Source: Nematostella vectensis
Lineage: Eukaryota > Cnidaria > Anthozoa > Actiniaria > Edwardsiidae
Length of the DNA stretch: 60,000 nucleotides
Direction of reading: 5' to 3'
Assembly (NCBI RefSeq): GCF_932526225.1
Contig: NC_064042.1
Location: forward strand, 15,327,040-15,387,039
The position numbers were made by a program, and so were the translations under genes. The notes below the pieces were generated by a model that was not told the DNA's origin, did not search any database, and worked only from the letters and a program-made list of their open reading frames with translations. Every line of letters begins with the position of its first letter. Within the stretch, counting starts at the first letter, position 1. This document shows, piece after piece, positions 1 to 11,300 of the stretch.

Positions 1-200
1 ACAAATCCGGTTGTTGTTACATATCAAGTTGATTGTTGTTACAAATCCGGTTGTTGTTACATATCACGTTGGTTGTTGTTACAAATCCGGTTGTTGTTAC
101 ATATCACGTTGATTGTTGTTACAAATCCGGTTGTTGTTACATATCACGTTGATTGCTGTTACAAATCCGGTTGTTGTTACATATCACGTTGATTGTTACA
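1..200. repeat. 40-bp minisatellite, truncated by window edge
   Basis: About five tandem copies of a 40-bp unit built around TCCGGTTGTTGTTACATATC lie end to end. Copies differ at only one or two positions. The array begins before the window, so its true size is unknown. Confidence 0.9.
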
Positions 201-1145
201 TATCCGGGTGATACATAAGCAACCACACCTGTCTTTTTGGTCTTTTTTGTAATCATGAACGTATCTTTAATAATAGGAGATACGTTGCGCTGATTTATTT
301 TCATTTTTGTCACACATTTCTTCCGTAATAACGGCATGTCCATAGAGAAAGAGTTGACTTTGCATCGAAAGAGTCATAAGGATTTCTGTCAATCGCCAAT
401 TTGTTATGATCCTGATACGAAATTCACGAGATCTCTTTATACATAAATATCTTTTGTAAAATTCCCCATGTTACGGCGGAATCCTGTTTTCGTTTCTCAT
501 GGTCTTCTTTTTGTCAATTGTTTGCTTTGCGTATTGTTTTACTAGCCTTTGTTCTTTGCGTTCCATCGTACTTAGCTCATTAGTCCTTTCTATTGGTTAT
601 ACCCAGTATAGGGTTTTATGTAAATCTCGTCAGTTCTGGCCAGCGCTCAGAGGAGTAGGCTACCGTTAAGGTAATATTGGTAACATTTTTCTTGTAACTC
701 CCTTTTCTCGATTTCTTTACGTTTTAGTCAAATTGTACGCATTTTTTGCTTGTTTCAGTTTTGTAAATAGAACTGTGTGATTCTCCCAGAGGAACAAGTC
801 TATAAAGCTGCAGAAAGGATTTTAAAAGAAAACTTTGATCTATGTAATGTGATCATAAGATCGTAAATCGACCAAGTCGTCAAAGGGTCGTCAAAAAGCT
901 CAAATGATCTGCGCAAGTTCATCGAGGTGAGGTTAGATCCAACATTTAACACCCTAACGGATTTTACTGACAGAAGGGCTCTAGTGGCTAATACCGAATT
1001 TAGTACAATCTATATTTTCCGAATGTAATTGACACATTTCCGTTTTTGATCGATGTTTTCCGTATGTAATCGATATCCCATGATGTAGTTTTAACATCTA
1101 GTTACGTTGTTAGTAATGGCTTTTGATGTTTTGTATCTTGCACAG
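201..1145. other. No gene recognised
   Basis: AT-rich unique sequence. I found no exon with recognisable protein similarity and no repeat structure. It could hold further decayed exons of the DNAJC13-like relic that starts at 1146, but none can be supported. Confidence 0.5.
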
Positions 1146-2076
1146 CGGAATGTAAAGGAAATGCTTGATGTTGGCGGGGTACGCGTGCTGGTCGATCTGC
1201 TGACACTTGCCGACCTACACACGACACGAGCCACCGCGCCACTCCAGGTACCTACGATTTATCAAGAGACCCGATTCCATAAATTATTACATAGAATAGA
1301 CGGACCAGGATGTGTGGATCCTAGACATCAATAGGCAAACTACGTTAACAATGGTCCTTCTTCTATTTGTTCGTTGCTATCGATTCTAAAGCGCAGCATT
1401 TACTTGAAACTAAAGCTTCCAGCCACAGGGTATTTGAAAGCACTACAGTGTTACCGCGCTGCTCTAAGGGTACCTGCCTAATAAGCACACCATGTTCTAA
1501 GGGTGTTGTGACATATCTCGTTACTTAGCGACTCGGTTGTTAGGCGCGCGCGATCATCCGGGAACCGAAAGTCGGGAAATCTCTTGGAGGCCTGGGTCTA
1601 AGGACTTTTCAAGATTAGTAAGAAAAAGATTTGACCAAGCGATCAAGTTTTTGCCTCGAGTCTCAATTGACAGGAATCGTCATTTTTCACCATGTTTACT
1701 GTAGATCCGGGAGCGGGAATGGGCATCAATGCCCATATAAGGCAATACGTACGAAGGAAACTATCCCTGGGAATCATGCTTGATATGACCCGAAATTGGC
1801 GAGAAAAACCTTATAAAATAGCAAATACTGTAAAACGAAAATAGGCGAGCATGATTTTCACCTAGGGTACCTACTTAGCAATCTGAAGTGCTGACTTTAG
1901 CAAGAATAGAGTCGTTTCAACGCGTATTTAACTTAGAACGCGTGAGAAACGTCGATATTTTTAACACAACATTCGCCATAGTAACCAGGCTTTATCATAA
2001 TATTCAATTGCGCATGCGTAGATAATTATACTTATACCTGTTTGAGTTTCCTTTAATATTTGAGAAGAAAGGACGG

Positions 2077-2451
2077 TGTTGCGTTAGGTTCCCGTGAGGA
2101 TTTCGCCACAAACCGTATAACAATCCAACGATGTGATATATTTATTCGATCTAGAATGAATGAAAGTTATTTGATTTACATTGACTTAAAGATTGCATGG
2201 AATCAAAGCTTATTTACAGTTATTCAAACTCACAAATTAACTTACTTCTGTGGCGTATCCGATCGTGTTTTCTGATTCTCAAAGTCCTGGTTAGCTGTAG
2301 GTTTTGTAATCGTACTGGTTAGCTGTATTTCAGAGTTCCGATCTCGGTTACTGTTGATCTGACTCATATACAATGGATTATAATCACGTGGTTGAAATCG
2401 ATATTAACGAAACTGTCACTTGTCATTATGTAATAGATTTATGCCGAAACA
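2077..2451 (-). repeat. BEL 3' LTR (375 bp)
   Basis: On the minus strand it begins TGTTTCGGCATAAATC just after the polypurine tract and ends in CA next to the target duplication. It contains an AATAAA polyadenylation hexamer (plus-strand 2141-2146). Its first 23 bases recur exactly at 3100-3122, the surviving stub of the 5' LTR. Confidence 0.85.
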
Positions 2452-2485
2452 CTCTCCGCCCCATAAGGGCGTAGTCCTTATCAAT

Positions 2486-3099
2486 CTACAGTAGCTTTTC
2501 GTCTGCAGCCTGGATCACAGCAATCTTGGTGACTGGACGACTGTACTTTCCGGTCGCTGTTTGTACTTTGACGTTGCGCACCTTGCCGTCAGGCCCGGGA
2601 TAAACTTCAGTTACTCTTCCGGTGCTCCACTTTCCTCTCAGTGCATTGCTGTCACTTACTACAACAATGTCCCCGACTTGAACGTTCCGGATTTCTGAAC
2701 GCCATTTCTTAGTTGGCACAAGTGCCGGGAACACATCTCGATGCCATCGTTTCCAGAAGGACTCGACGATCCTCTGGACGAATTCCACTCTCTGCCGCGG
2801 GTTGGGGGTCTCTCTGAATGGACCTTGGGGTATGTCTGAGGAGGCCCGGCCTAACAGTATGTCATTTGGACAGAGGTACTTCCCGTCGTCTGGGTCATTA
2901 GGGATGCGTCCTATCGGCCTCTGGTTCACTAAGTTTCCAGCTTCAAGTAGACATGTGTATAGCGCCATTGGCGTGAGGGTCTGTTCGCCAACTGCTTTCT
3001 TGAGGGCCGTCTTGCATGTCTTGACTAACGCTTCCGCGCAGCCATTTTGGTGAGGTGCGGCTGGGGTGATGAAGATCCACCTTATGCCTTTTTCCGCGT
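2486..3099 (-). pseudogene. BEL pol fragment: integrase C-terminus plus DUF5641
   Basis: The open frame contains the end of the DDE integrase core (TPAAPHQNGCAEALVK, whose E is the expected catalytic glutamate) and the NQRPIGR/DILLGR segment. It then runs through the DUF5641 module seen at the C-terminus of BEL/Pao polyproteins (VGDIVVVSDSNALRGKWSTG) to TAG at 2486-2488. The reading frame is undamaged, so the element was probably deleted fairly recently. It lacks gag, protease, RT, RNase H and most of integrase and cannot be autonomous. Confidence 0.88.
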
Positions 3100-3290
3100 T
3101 GTAATAGATTTATGCCGAAACAGACGGGTCACGATTTTTTAGGCAGAGAATATTCACCTGGTTGCCCTCTACAAAACTACCTATCGATTTCCTGATATTT
3201 TAAAAAGTAAAGAAGATTCTAAATACGCACACGTAACTTTGTATGCACCCTCATAGATAATGTTATAAAGCTACATTGATCTACCCTAAC

Positions 3291-3530
3291 CACAGGTAAC
3301 CCAAGCACTCGCTTTGAATTCTAGTTCGCAAGAGAATATTTATAGTGATAAAAAATGAGAAATTTAAGAAAATAGACATCATAGTGGACTCACTTTATTC
3401 TTGTCACTTTGGTATTTCTCCTGAGTATTATGGGCCCATTTTACTCAATCGTTTCCCTTTCAGCACCCGTCTTGTCTATACAAATTCTCTTGCGTACTAG
3501 AATACAAACCGAATGCTTGGGTTACCTGTG
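3291..3530. mobile_element. 240-bp MITE with about 55-bp terminal inverted repeats
   Basis: The left end (3291-3345) starts CACAGGTAACCCAAGCA and the right end (about 3476-3530) is its imperfect reverse complement. CCCTAAC flanks the element on both sides (3284-3290 and 3531-3537), which looks like a 7-bp or mutated 8-bp target duplication of the hAT type. No coding capacity is seen. Confidence 0.82.
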
Positions 3531-3537
3531 CCCTAAC

Positions 3538-5650
3538 TAAAAAACAAATCCCTTTAGAAAAAAACATAGGAACGCAGTCCGTACGTGAAGCTATTTGCAA
3601 TATTGCTTCAGTTGCTTATTGCTTGTTTGAGCCATACAGAAAAAAATGTGTTATGAGATGTGTTGTTATTTTCACAACCATGCATGCAAACTATTTTTAA
3701 CAAATATCCTCAAAATTACCACATAGGTTTTTACTAAAATTGTAGTTCCTTTTTGTTTTCTTGATAATTAAAGTCGAAAAAGCGAATGTTTTTTTATAAT
3801 AATTTTTTACGTGATCTGTAATTCTTCCTTGGTTTTATTAAAAAGTGTCACACCCACTATCCATTTGAGTCGCTCGAGCAGATGTGATGCTGAATGGTTT
3901 CTAAAATTGACCCTTTAGAGACACATGACAATTGTGTCCTTAGACCACTTCACTAGCAAGTTCTCTTCACACCTTCCAGGACCTTTCCCCCCTCCCCTCC
4001 CCTTTGGCAGGGGGTGGGGCACAGGGGGCTTGTGCCGCCCTATAATTTAAATTCATGTCGCATTATACCACAGCTTACACATCATGTTGCATGCCTCTGT
4101 GAAAACAAGTTTCGCTTATATGTTTCAAGAATTGACCCTTGTCTCCACCAGGCCTACACAGATCACCTGGATTTCTACAGTTTTTAGTCTGTAGTCTTTC
4201 CAGTTACGCCAATGACAAACTAAAATGGCTGGCTGATAATGTTTTATTGGTTGATCTTTATAAGTACAGGGGAGTATACCTAGACTGCCTTTTTACTAAG
4301 AGATGTTATATAATTTCTATCAAACCCCCCGAAATTAGATAGAGATCCGCGTTTTAAGGAAGCTGGTATTGATAAGTAGATTAAAATACATGCTCATTTT
4401 GAGAAATAAAAAAATAATGAATAAAGGACAAAATTATATCATATGTACTTAAAACCATATCAGTATAAATCAAACTAAAAGGACAAAAATATTATTTTGA
4501 ACCCTTTGAAGTTCCTTTTTGAGAGAAGCATCCATAATATTCCTGTTATCTAACAGAAGTGTTTAGCATGCACACAGATAAAATATGGCGATGTTACTCA
4601 CAGAGTAATGTCATTCTTATGAGGATCAATACATACTTCGGTTGAGTCTTTTAACTTCGTATAAGAGTTCTAGAATCAAGTGGAATTGTGTCCCGAATTT
4701 AATACGGCGCTTTGCTGTTTTCAGAAGTTTCCAGGGAAGTTTGCTGGAATAATTCAGTCGGTAGTGGCGTTATACGCTCAAATTTGGAAATGGGAGTGAT
4801 AATAACGGCTGTTCACTGTCAGATTCCATGCCTTATTTTACCAATCTGTCACACATATTAGTGTCAGTCTACCTTGGAAATGGGGAACCTGGGGACAAGG
4901 TTGGGTTTGCAGTTGTAGCATGGAAAATAGAAAAGTATCGATCGAGCATGAAAAGTTCGTGTTATACCGGCGCATGAGTTTGGTACAAGTTTGATTTTTT
5001 TAAGAGCTTCGTTGATTTGAGTATAAAAATGCCGGAGTAAAAATATTATGTACAATTAGGTAGTTATGCTTTAATCCGCATGCGTAGTAAGAGTTATATC
5101 GTTTATTGAGTTAAACAATAAAAAATTAAAACCATTAGTTAAGAACTCATTTAAAAAAGTGTGAAATTGATAAGGGCTGAGAATCAAAACAGTTTTGACG
5201 TCGCGGTTATCCCGATATACGAGTTTGCTCGTTTCCATCAAAATAGCTTCCCACATGGTTGTCTACATCAACTCTCTAGCGTATAAATATTCGCTCGCAA
5301 GTCACGTAGTAAAGGGGAGGGGTGGTATTGGATTCTCAAGAAACAATTTGACACCAGGGGAGAGGTGGTACCTTGCACAGGGAAGGGGTGGTACCGAGCA
5401 CATGTAGGGTCCAAAGGGACCCATTTGGAAAGCTAAGCCAGCCAGCTAGCCACGATTCACGACGACTTAGAAGCTATTTAGCACCTGGGCAAATAGCTTT
5501 AAAAGTATATGCTTAATATTACGAATCTAAGTATGTGCAGGTTTTTGTTATTACCAAAAATTTGTTTCGCGCATTATATTTTATTACACGGTTGTGAAGG
5601 TGAAACGTAAACTTAACAGGGTGACCTTTTTTTAAAATGTGTTAAGACTG
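3538..5650. other. No gene recognised (intron or decayed sequence)
   Basis: AT-rich sequence within the DNAJC13-like relic. Short G-rich stretches near 5316-5400 repeat a GGGAGGGGTGGTACC-like motif. No convincing exon was found, although the missing middle exons of the relic would be expected here. Confidence 0.4.
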
Positions 5651-5651
5651 A

Positions 5652-5815
5652 ACAAAAATGTATGAAACCTTTTATCAGGAGTTTCAAGACTGTTCTTGAT
5701 ATAAAGAATTTCAGTTTATCAGGACTTTGGAGACTGGCCTTGATAACGAGGTGTTCTTATTAGCAGATATCCTACTTTTATGAGGACTTTGGAGACTGTC
5801 CTTGATAAGGAGATG
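5652..5815. repeat. Degenerate tandem repeat, about 3 copies
   Basis: A motif of the form GACTTTGGAGACTGNCCTTG recurs about every 55-70 bp. It lies just upstream of the relic exon at 5921. Confidence 0.55.
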
Positions 5816-7044
5816 TCATATGAGTGGGGTTCTTCGGGCTTTTGTCATTATCTTCAAATGTAAAAAGTAACAAATGGGTTGTTGACACTCTTTAACCGTT
5901 ATCTTATTTTTCTCTTGCAGGGACTCGGATGGCGATATTGTTCGCCCATTTCGACGAGTAAAGCGAATGTTGTGTTAGAAACCATTTGTCTGCCGCATGT
6001 GGTACAGGTATGAACGCTCTGAAGATATAACTGCATTGTATGCCGCTTCTGAGTGTAGGAATTGATAAGATCAAACAACCTTTTTTAAATAAATATATTA
6101 TTTTATTAAATTTATCTGATAAATCCATCGTCTACACCTCAAACAACCACCGGTATCAAGTGTTATATTTCTGTGTTAATAATTTTCTTTTTATTACCAA
6201 ATGTGTAATGAATGCTTTGTTCCATTCTTGTTTCTATCTTTTTCCTTCCATTCTTCTCAGTGACATTATGCTGGTCAGTGCATAAGGCATCTTTCTGCCT
6301 CATTATCCATATCCTAGCCGTTTTGTTTGGGCAATAAGATATTTAGCATTGATGTTTCTCCTTCCTAGCCCTCACGAGGCCAAACAACGAAATGTCAACC
6401 TGACGAATCGCCTTATTATGCAATCAAACAAGCTTTGTGTACATAAACAGGCGTTTTATCCATGGTTAGGTTTCTCGACTTGCTCAGCTTTTTTCGCTTG
6501 AACTAGTTTTTAAGAATATTGGAGACATCACCAACATCGCTTAGCATTGCTAGAAAGGCAATACTTAGTCTGCTTAACTGCTTCTGGCCATTTTTGACCA
6601 GGTAATAGCGTTACCTGTTACCTTGGTGAGATGTTTTTTTTTCTAGATTCGCACGTTGAAGGTTCTCTTGGAGACGTGGAGGAAGGAGGTTGAGTAAAAG
6701 CTGTCAACCATGTCCATCGACGAAGCCTATGAAAGCTAAAGCTGAAACAGGATCCCTTAGGGTATGGTAAAACATATTCCATTATCGTGACCCGATCCTC
6801 GGGGGAAAGAGACCCTGGGTCTAGACCCTGCCCCCCTTTGTTTTGAGCAATGCTATTAGCTAGTGAAAGTTTTTGACCCTTTGGATGCATCCTAAAGTAA
6901 ACTCTAGTTTAGCTGTTTTATAGACATTGTGACTCATTTCTGATGTTGCTAAAATGTCTCTATTTTTCTTCAGGGCCTTAGACGGAGGCAAGGAAGGCAT
7001 ACTTTCTACTGGCAGAAAGACCATCCGGACGGTAGGGTAATCAA

Positions 7045-7690
7045 ATATCTGGTCACGCTCTTTGCATACAGAGCCCTTTTGCTTTGACTGATAGAGACTT
7101 TTGTCTTTGTTTGGGTAACAGAGCCTTTTGACTTTGGCTAACTGAGTTATTTAACTTTGGCTATAAGAGCCCTTTTACTTTTCTATAAAAGCTTCTTTAC
7201 TTTAACAAAAAGAGCCACAGCAAAAAGAGCTACAAGAATATTTTTACTTTTACCATAAGAGCCATTTTAATTTGGCTAAAAGAGCCTTTTTACTTTTGAA
7301 ACCTAAGATCCCTTATACTTTGATTAAGAGGCTATTTTCCTTTTTATTAAAAGAAACCTTTTTACCTTAACATTGACTATAAGAACCCTTTTACTTTTGT
7401 ACTATACGAGCCCTTTTACTTTGGGTATAAGGAATTTTTTTTACTTTTTGACTATTAGGGCCTTTTTATACTTTTTTATACTATAAGAGCCCTTTTTACT
7501 ATGAGAGCCTATTTTCTTTTTTATTTTAAGAGCCCATTTACTTTGGCTATAAGAGCTCTTTTAATTTAACAATAACAGCCTTTAAACTTTTGTACTATAA
7601 GATTTTTTTACTTTGGCTATAAGATCCCCTTCACTTTAATATAAGAGCATTTATACTTTGACTATAAGAACAATCTTACTTTACAAGAAG
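7045..7690. repeat. Degenerate minisatellite with TATAAGAGCCCTTTTACTTT motif
   Basis: The motif TATAAGAGCCCTTTTACTTT and variants recurs about every 25-35 bp over some 640 bp. Some copies reappear at 7925-7985 between purine-rich blocks, so the two repeats form a compound array. Confidence 0.8.
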
Positions 7691-8190
7691 AGGATCAGCA
7701 GAAAAAAAGAGAAGAGAAAGAAGAGGTAAAGCAGCAAAGAAGAGAAGAGAAATAAGAAGCGCAACGGAAAAGAAGGGAACAGAAGAGAATGTTTAGGTGG
7801 AACGAAAGAGAAGAGAATAAAGAAACGGAACAAAAAGAGGAGAAGAGTATGAAGAGGCGGAACGGCAAAGAAGGGAAGAGAAGGAAGAGGTAGAACAGAA
7901 AAGAAGGGACGAGAAGAGTTTATCAGATGATTTTTACTTTCACTGTAAGAGCCCTTTTAGTTTTACTATCACAACGTTTTTACTTTGCAAGAAGAGGTTG
8001 AGCGGACAGAAGAGAAGAGAAATAAGAGGTAACGTAGAAAAGAAGACAAAAGAAAGAAAAAGCGGAGCGGAAAAGGAGGGAATAGAATAAAGGGGCAGAA
8101 CGGAAAAATAGAGAAGGGAATGAATAAAAAGAGAATGAATGAAGAGCAAACAAGAGAAGAAAAGAAAGACAAGGAACGGGAGACGAAGAC
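7685..8190. repeat. Purine-rich AAGAGAAG minisatellite
   Basis: The plus strand is almost all A and G, with motifs such as GAAGAGAAGAGAAAG, interrupted at about 7922-7985 by the preceding repeat type. Such homopurine tracts can form triplex DNA. That is general knowledge and not shown here. The reading frames crossing it on the minus strand are low-complexity Ser/Leu/Phe artefacts. Confidence 0.8.
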
Positions 8191-8329
8191 AAGCAAGCTG
8201 CAAGTCAAGTGTGGTGGCCCAATACCAGGCTAGAGGGGAGGACGCTCTCCACTAGCCCCCATAATGCCGTGCGGACTTACATATAGACTTCAGAGTACCC
8301 ATAATGCAGGCCGAGTACAAACCACACAA

Positions 8330-11300
8330 GCAAGCTGCAAGACAAGCCAAGACAAGCGGCAACACCAAGACGAGCAAGCGGCAACACCAAGACGAGCAAG
8401 CGGCAACACCAAGACGAGCAAGCGGCAACACCAAGACGAGCAGGCGGCAAGACCAAGACGAGCAGGCGGCAAGACCAAGACGAGCAGGCGGCAAGACCAA
8501 GACCAGCAGGACAAGCAAGCCGCAAGACCAAGACAACCAAGACAAGCAAGACAAGCAGGACAAGCAAGCCGCAAGACAAGCAAGCCGCAAGACCAAGGCA
8601 AGCAAGCAGCAAGACCAAGACAAGCAAGCCGCAAGACCAAGCCGCAAGACCAAGACAAGCAAGCCGAAAGACCAAGACGCAAGACCAAGCAAGCCGCAAG
8701 ACCAAGACAAGCAAGTCGCAAGACCAAGACAAGCAAGTCGCAAGACAAGCAAGACAAGCAAGACAAGCAAGACAAGCAAGACAAGCAAGACAAGCAAGAC
8801 AAGCAAGACAAGCAAGACAAGCAAGACAAGCAAGACAAGCAAGACAAGCAAGACAAGCAAGACAAGCAAGACAAGCAAGACAAGCAAGACAAGCAAGACA
8901 AGCAAGACAAGCAAGACAAGCAAGACAAGCAAGACAAGCAAGACAAGCAAGACAAGCAAGACAAGCAAACAAGCCGCAAGACCAAGCCGAAAGACCAAGC
9001 CAAGCAAGCCGCAAGCCGCAAGACCAAGACAAGCAAGACCAAGGCAAGCAAGACCAAGACAAGCAAGCCGCAAGACCAGCAAGCCGCAAGACCAGCAAGC
9101 CGCAAGACCAAGACGAGCAAGCCGCAAGACCAAGACGAGCAAGCCGCAAGACCAAGACGAGCAAGCCGCAAGACCAAGACGAGCAAGACCAAGACAAGCA
9201 AGCCACAAGACAAGCAAGCCGCAAGACCAGGACAAGCAAGCCGCAAGACCAAGACAAGCAAGCCGCAAGACAAGCAAGACAAGCAAGACAAGCAAGACAA
9301 GCAAGACAAGCAAGACAAGCAAGACAAGCAAGACAAGCAAGCAAGCCGCAAGACCAAGCCGAAAGACCAAGCCAAGCAAGCCGCAAGCCGCAAGCCGCAA
9401 GCCAAGCAAGACAAGCAAGCCGGAAGACCAAGACAAGCAAGCAGGAAGACCAAGACAAGCAAGACCAAGACAAGCAAGCCGGAAGACCAAGACAAGCAAG
9501 ACAAGCAAGACAAGCAAGACAAGCAAGACAAGCAAGACAAGCAAGCCGCAAGACCAAGACAAGCAAGACCAAGACAAGCAAGCCGAAAGACCAAGACAAG
9601 CAAGACAAGCAAGACAAGCAAGACAAGCAAGACAAGCAAGACAAGCAAGACAAGCAAGACAAGCAAGACAAGCAAGACAAGCAAGACAAGCAAGACAAGC
9701 AAGCAAGCCGCAAGACCAAGCCGAAAGACCAAGCCAAGCAAGCCGCAAGCCGCAAGCCGCAAGCCGCAAGCCGCAAGACCAAGACAAGCAAGACCAAGAC
9801 AAGCAAGCCGCAAGACCAAGACAAGCAAGCCGCAAGCCAAGCAAGAAAAGCAAGCCGCAAGCCGCAAGACCAAGACAAGCAAGACCAAGGCAAGCAGGAA
9901 GACCAAGAGAAGCAAGCCGCAAGACAAGCAAGACAAGCAAGCCGCAAGACCAAGACAAGCAAGCCGCAAGACCAAGACAAGCAAGCCGCAAGCCAGCCGC
10001 AAGACAAGCCAGCCGCAAGCCAAGCAAGACAAGCAAGCCGGAAGACCAAGGCAAGCAAGCAGAAAGACCAAGACAAGCAAGACAAGCAAGACCAAGACAA
10101 GCAAGCCGGAAGACCAAGACAAGCAAGACAAGCAAGACAAGCAAGACAAGCAAGACAAGCAAGACAAGCAAGACAAGCAAGACAAGCAAGCCGCAAGCCG
10201 CAAGACAAGCAAGCCGCAAGCTGCAAGACAAGCAAGCCGCAAGCCGCAAGACAAGCAAGCCGCAAGACCAAGACAAACAAGCAGCAAGACAAGCAAGACA
10301 AGCAAGACAAGCAAGACAAGCCGCAAGACCAAGCCGCAAGACCAAGACAAGCAAGCCGAAAGACCAAGCCAAGCAAGACAAGAAAGCCGCAAGACCAAGA
10401 CAAGCAAGACCAAGGCAAGCAAGACAAGCAAGCCGCAAGACAAAGACAAGCAAGCCGCAAGACCAAGACAAGCAAGCCGCAAGACCAAGACAAGCAAGCC
10501 GCAAGACCAAGACAAGCAAGCCGCAAGACCAAGACAAGCAAGACAAGCAAGCCGCAAGACCAAGACAAGCAAGCTGCAAGACCAAGACAAGCAAGCCGCA
10601 AGACCAAGACAAGCAAGCCGCAAGCCGCAAGACCAGCAAGCCGCAAGCCGCAAGACCAGCAAGCCGCAAGACCAAGACGAGCAAGCCGCAAGACCAAGAC
10701 GAGCAAGACCAAGACAAGCCAGCCGCAAGCCAAGCAAGACAAGCAAGCCGGAAGACCAAGACAAGCAAGCAGGAAGACCAAGACAAGCAAGACAAGCAAG
10801 ACCAAGACAAGCAAGACAAGCAAGACAAGCAAGACAAGCAAGACAAGCAAGCCGCAAGACCAAGACAAGCAAGACCAAGACAAGCAAGCCGAAAGACCAA
10901 GACAAGCAAGACAAGCAAGACAAGCAAGACAAGCAAGACAAGCAAGACAAGCAAGACAAGCAAGACAAGCAAGACAAGCAAGACAAGCAAGACAAGCAAG
11001 ACAAGCAAGACAAGCAAGCCGGAAGACCAAGACAAGCAAGCCGGAAGACCAAGACAAGCAAGACCAAGGCAAGCAAGACAAGCAAGCCGGAAGACCAAGA
11101 CAAGCAAGCCGCAAGACCAAGACAAGCAAGCCGCAAGAGCAAGACAAGCAAGCCGCAAGCCAAGCAAGACAAGCAAGACAAGCAAGCCGCAAGACCAAGC
11201 CAAGCAAGACAAGCAAGCCGCAAGACCAAGACAAGCAAGACAAGCAAGCCGCAAGACCAAGACAAGCAAGACCAAGGCACCCGGAAGACCAAGAGAAGCA

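Larger units (their letters stand above)
2077..3122 (-). mobile_element. Internally deleted BEL/Pao LTR retrotransposon
   Basis: Read on the minus strand the element runs: first 23 bp of the 5' LTR (3100-3122), a truncated pol encoding the integrase end and DUF5641, a polypurine tract TGGGGCGGAGAG (2452-2463), and a full 3' LTR (2077-2451). The LTR starts TG and ends CA. The 5-bp target duplication GACGG is present on both sides (2072-2076 and 3123-3127). A deletion therefore removed everything from LTR base 24 to the late integrase after insertion. It lies inside an intron of the DNAJC13-like relic. Confidence 0.9.
1146..7030 (+). pseudogene. Broken DNAJC13/RME-8 homologue (J-domain endosomal chaperone)
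   Basis: Four exon relics in the right order resemble the endosomal Hsc70 co-chaperone DNAJC13/RME-8. Exon 1146-1247 is intact (34 codons, containing GGVRVLVDLLTLADLHTTRA) with a clean AG acceptor and GT donor. Exon 5921-6007 reads DSDGDIVRPFRRVKRMLC, meets TAG at 5976, and continues as ETICLPHVVQ in another frame. Exon 6647-6761 reads LKVLLETWRKEVE, has TAA at 6695-6697, then MSIDEAYE, then a frameshift near 6731-6735 before LKLKQDPLG. Relic 6974-7030 holds J-domain remnants KAYFLLA and HPD in shifted frames. Retained introns argue for a duplicated gene rather than a retrocopy. Most other exons, including the expected GYF region, were not found. The family call is from recognition of these motifs. 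Assembly errors could explain one lesion but hardly all four. Confidence 0.8.
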
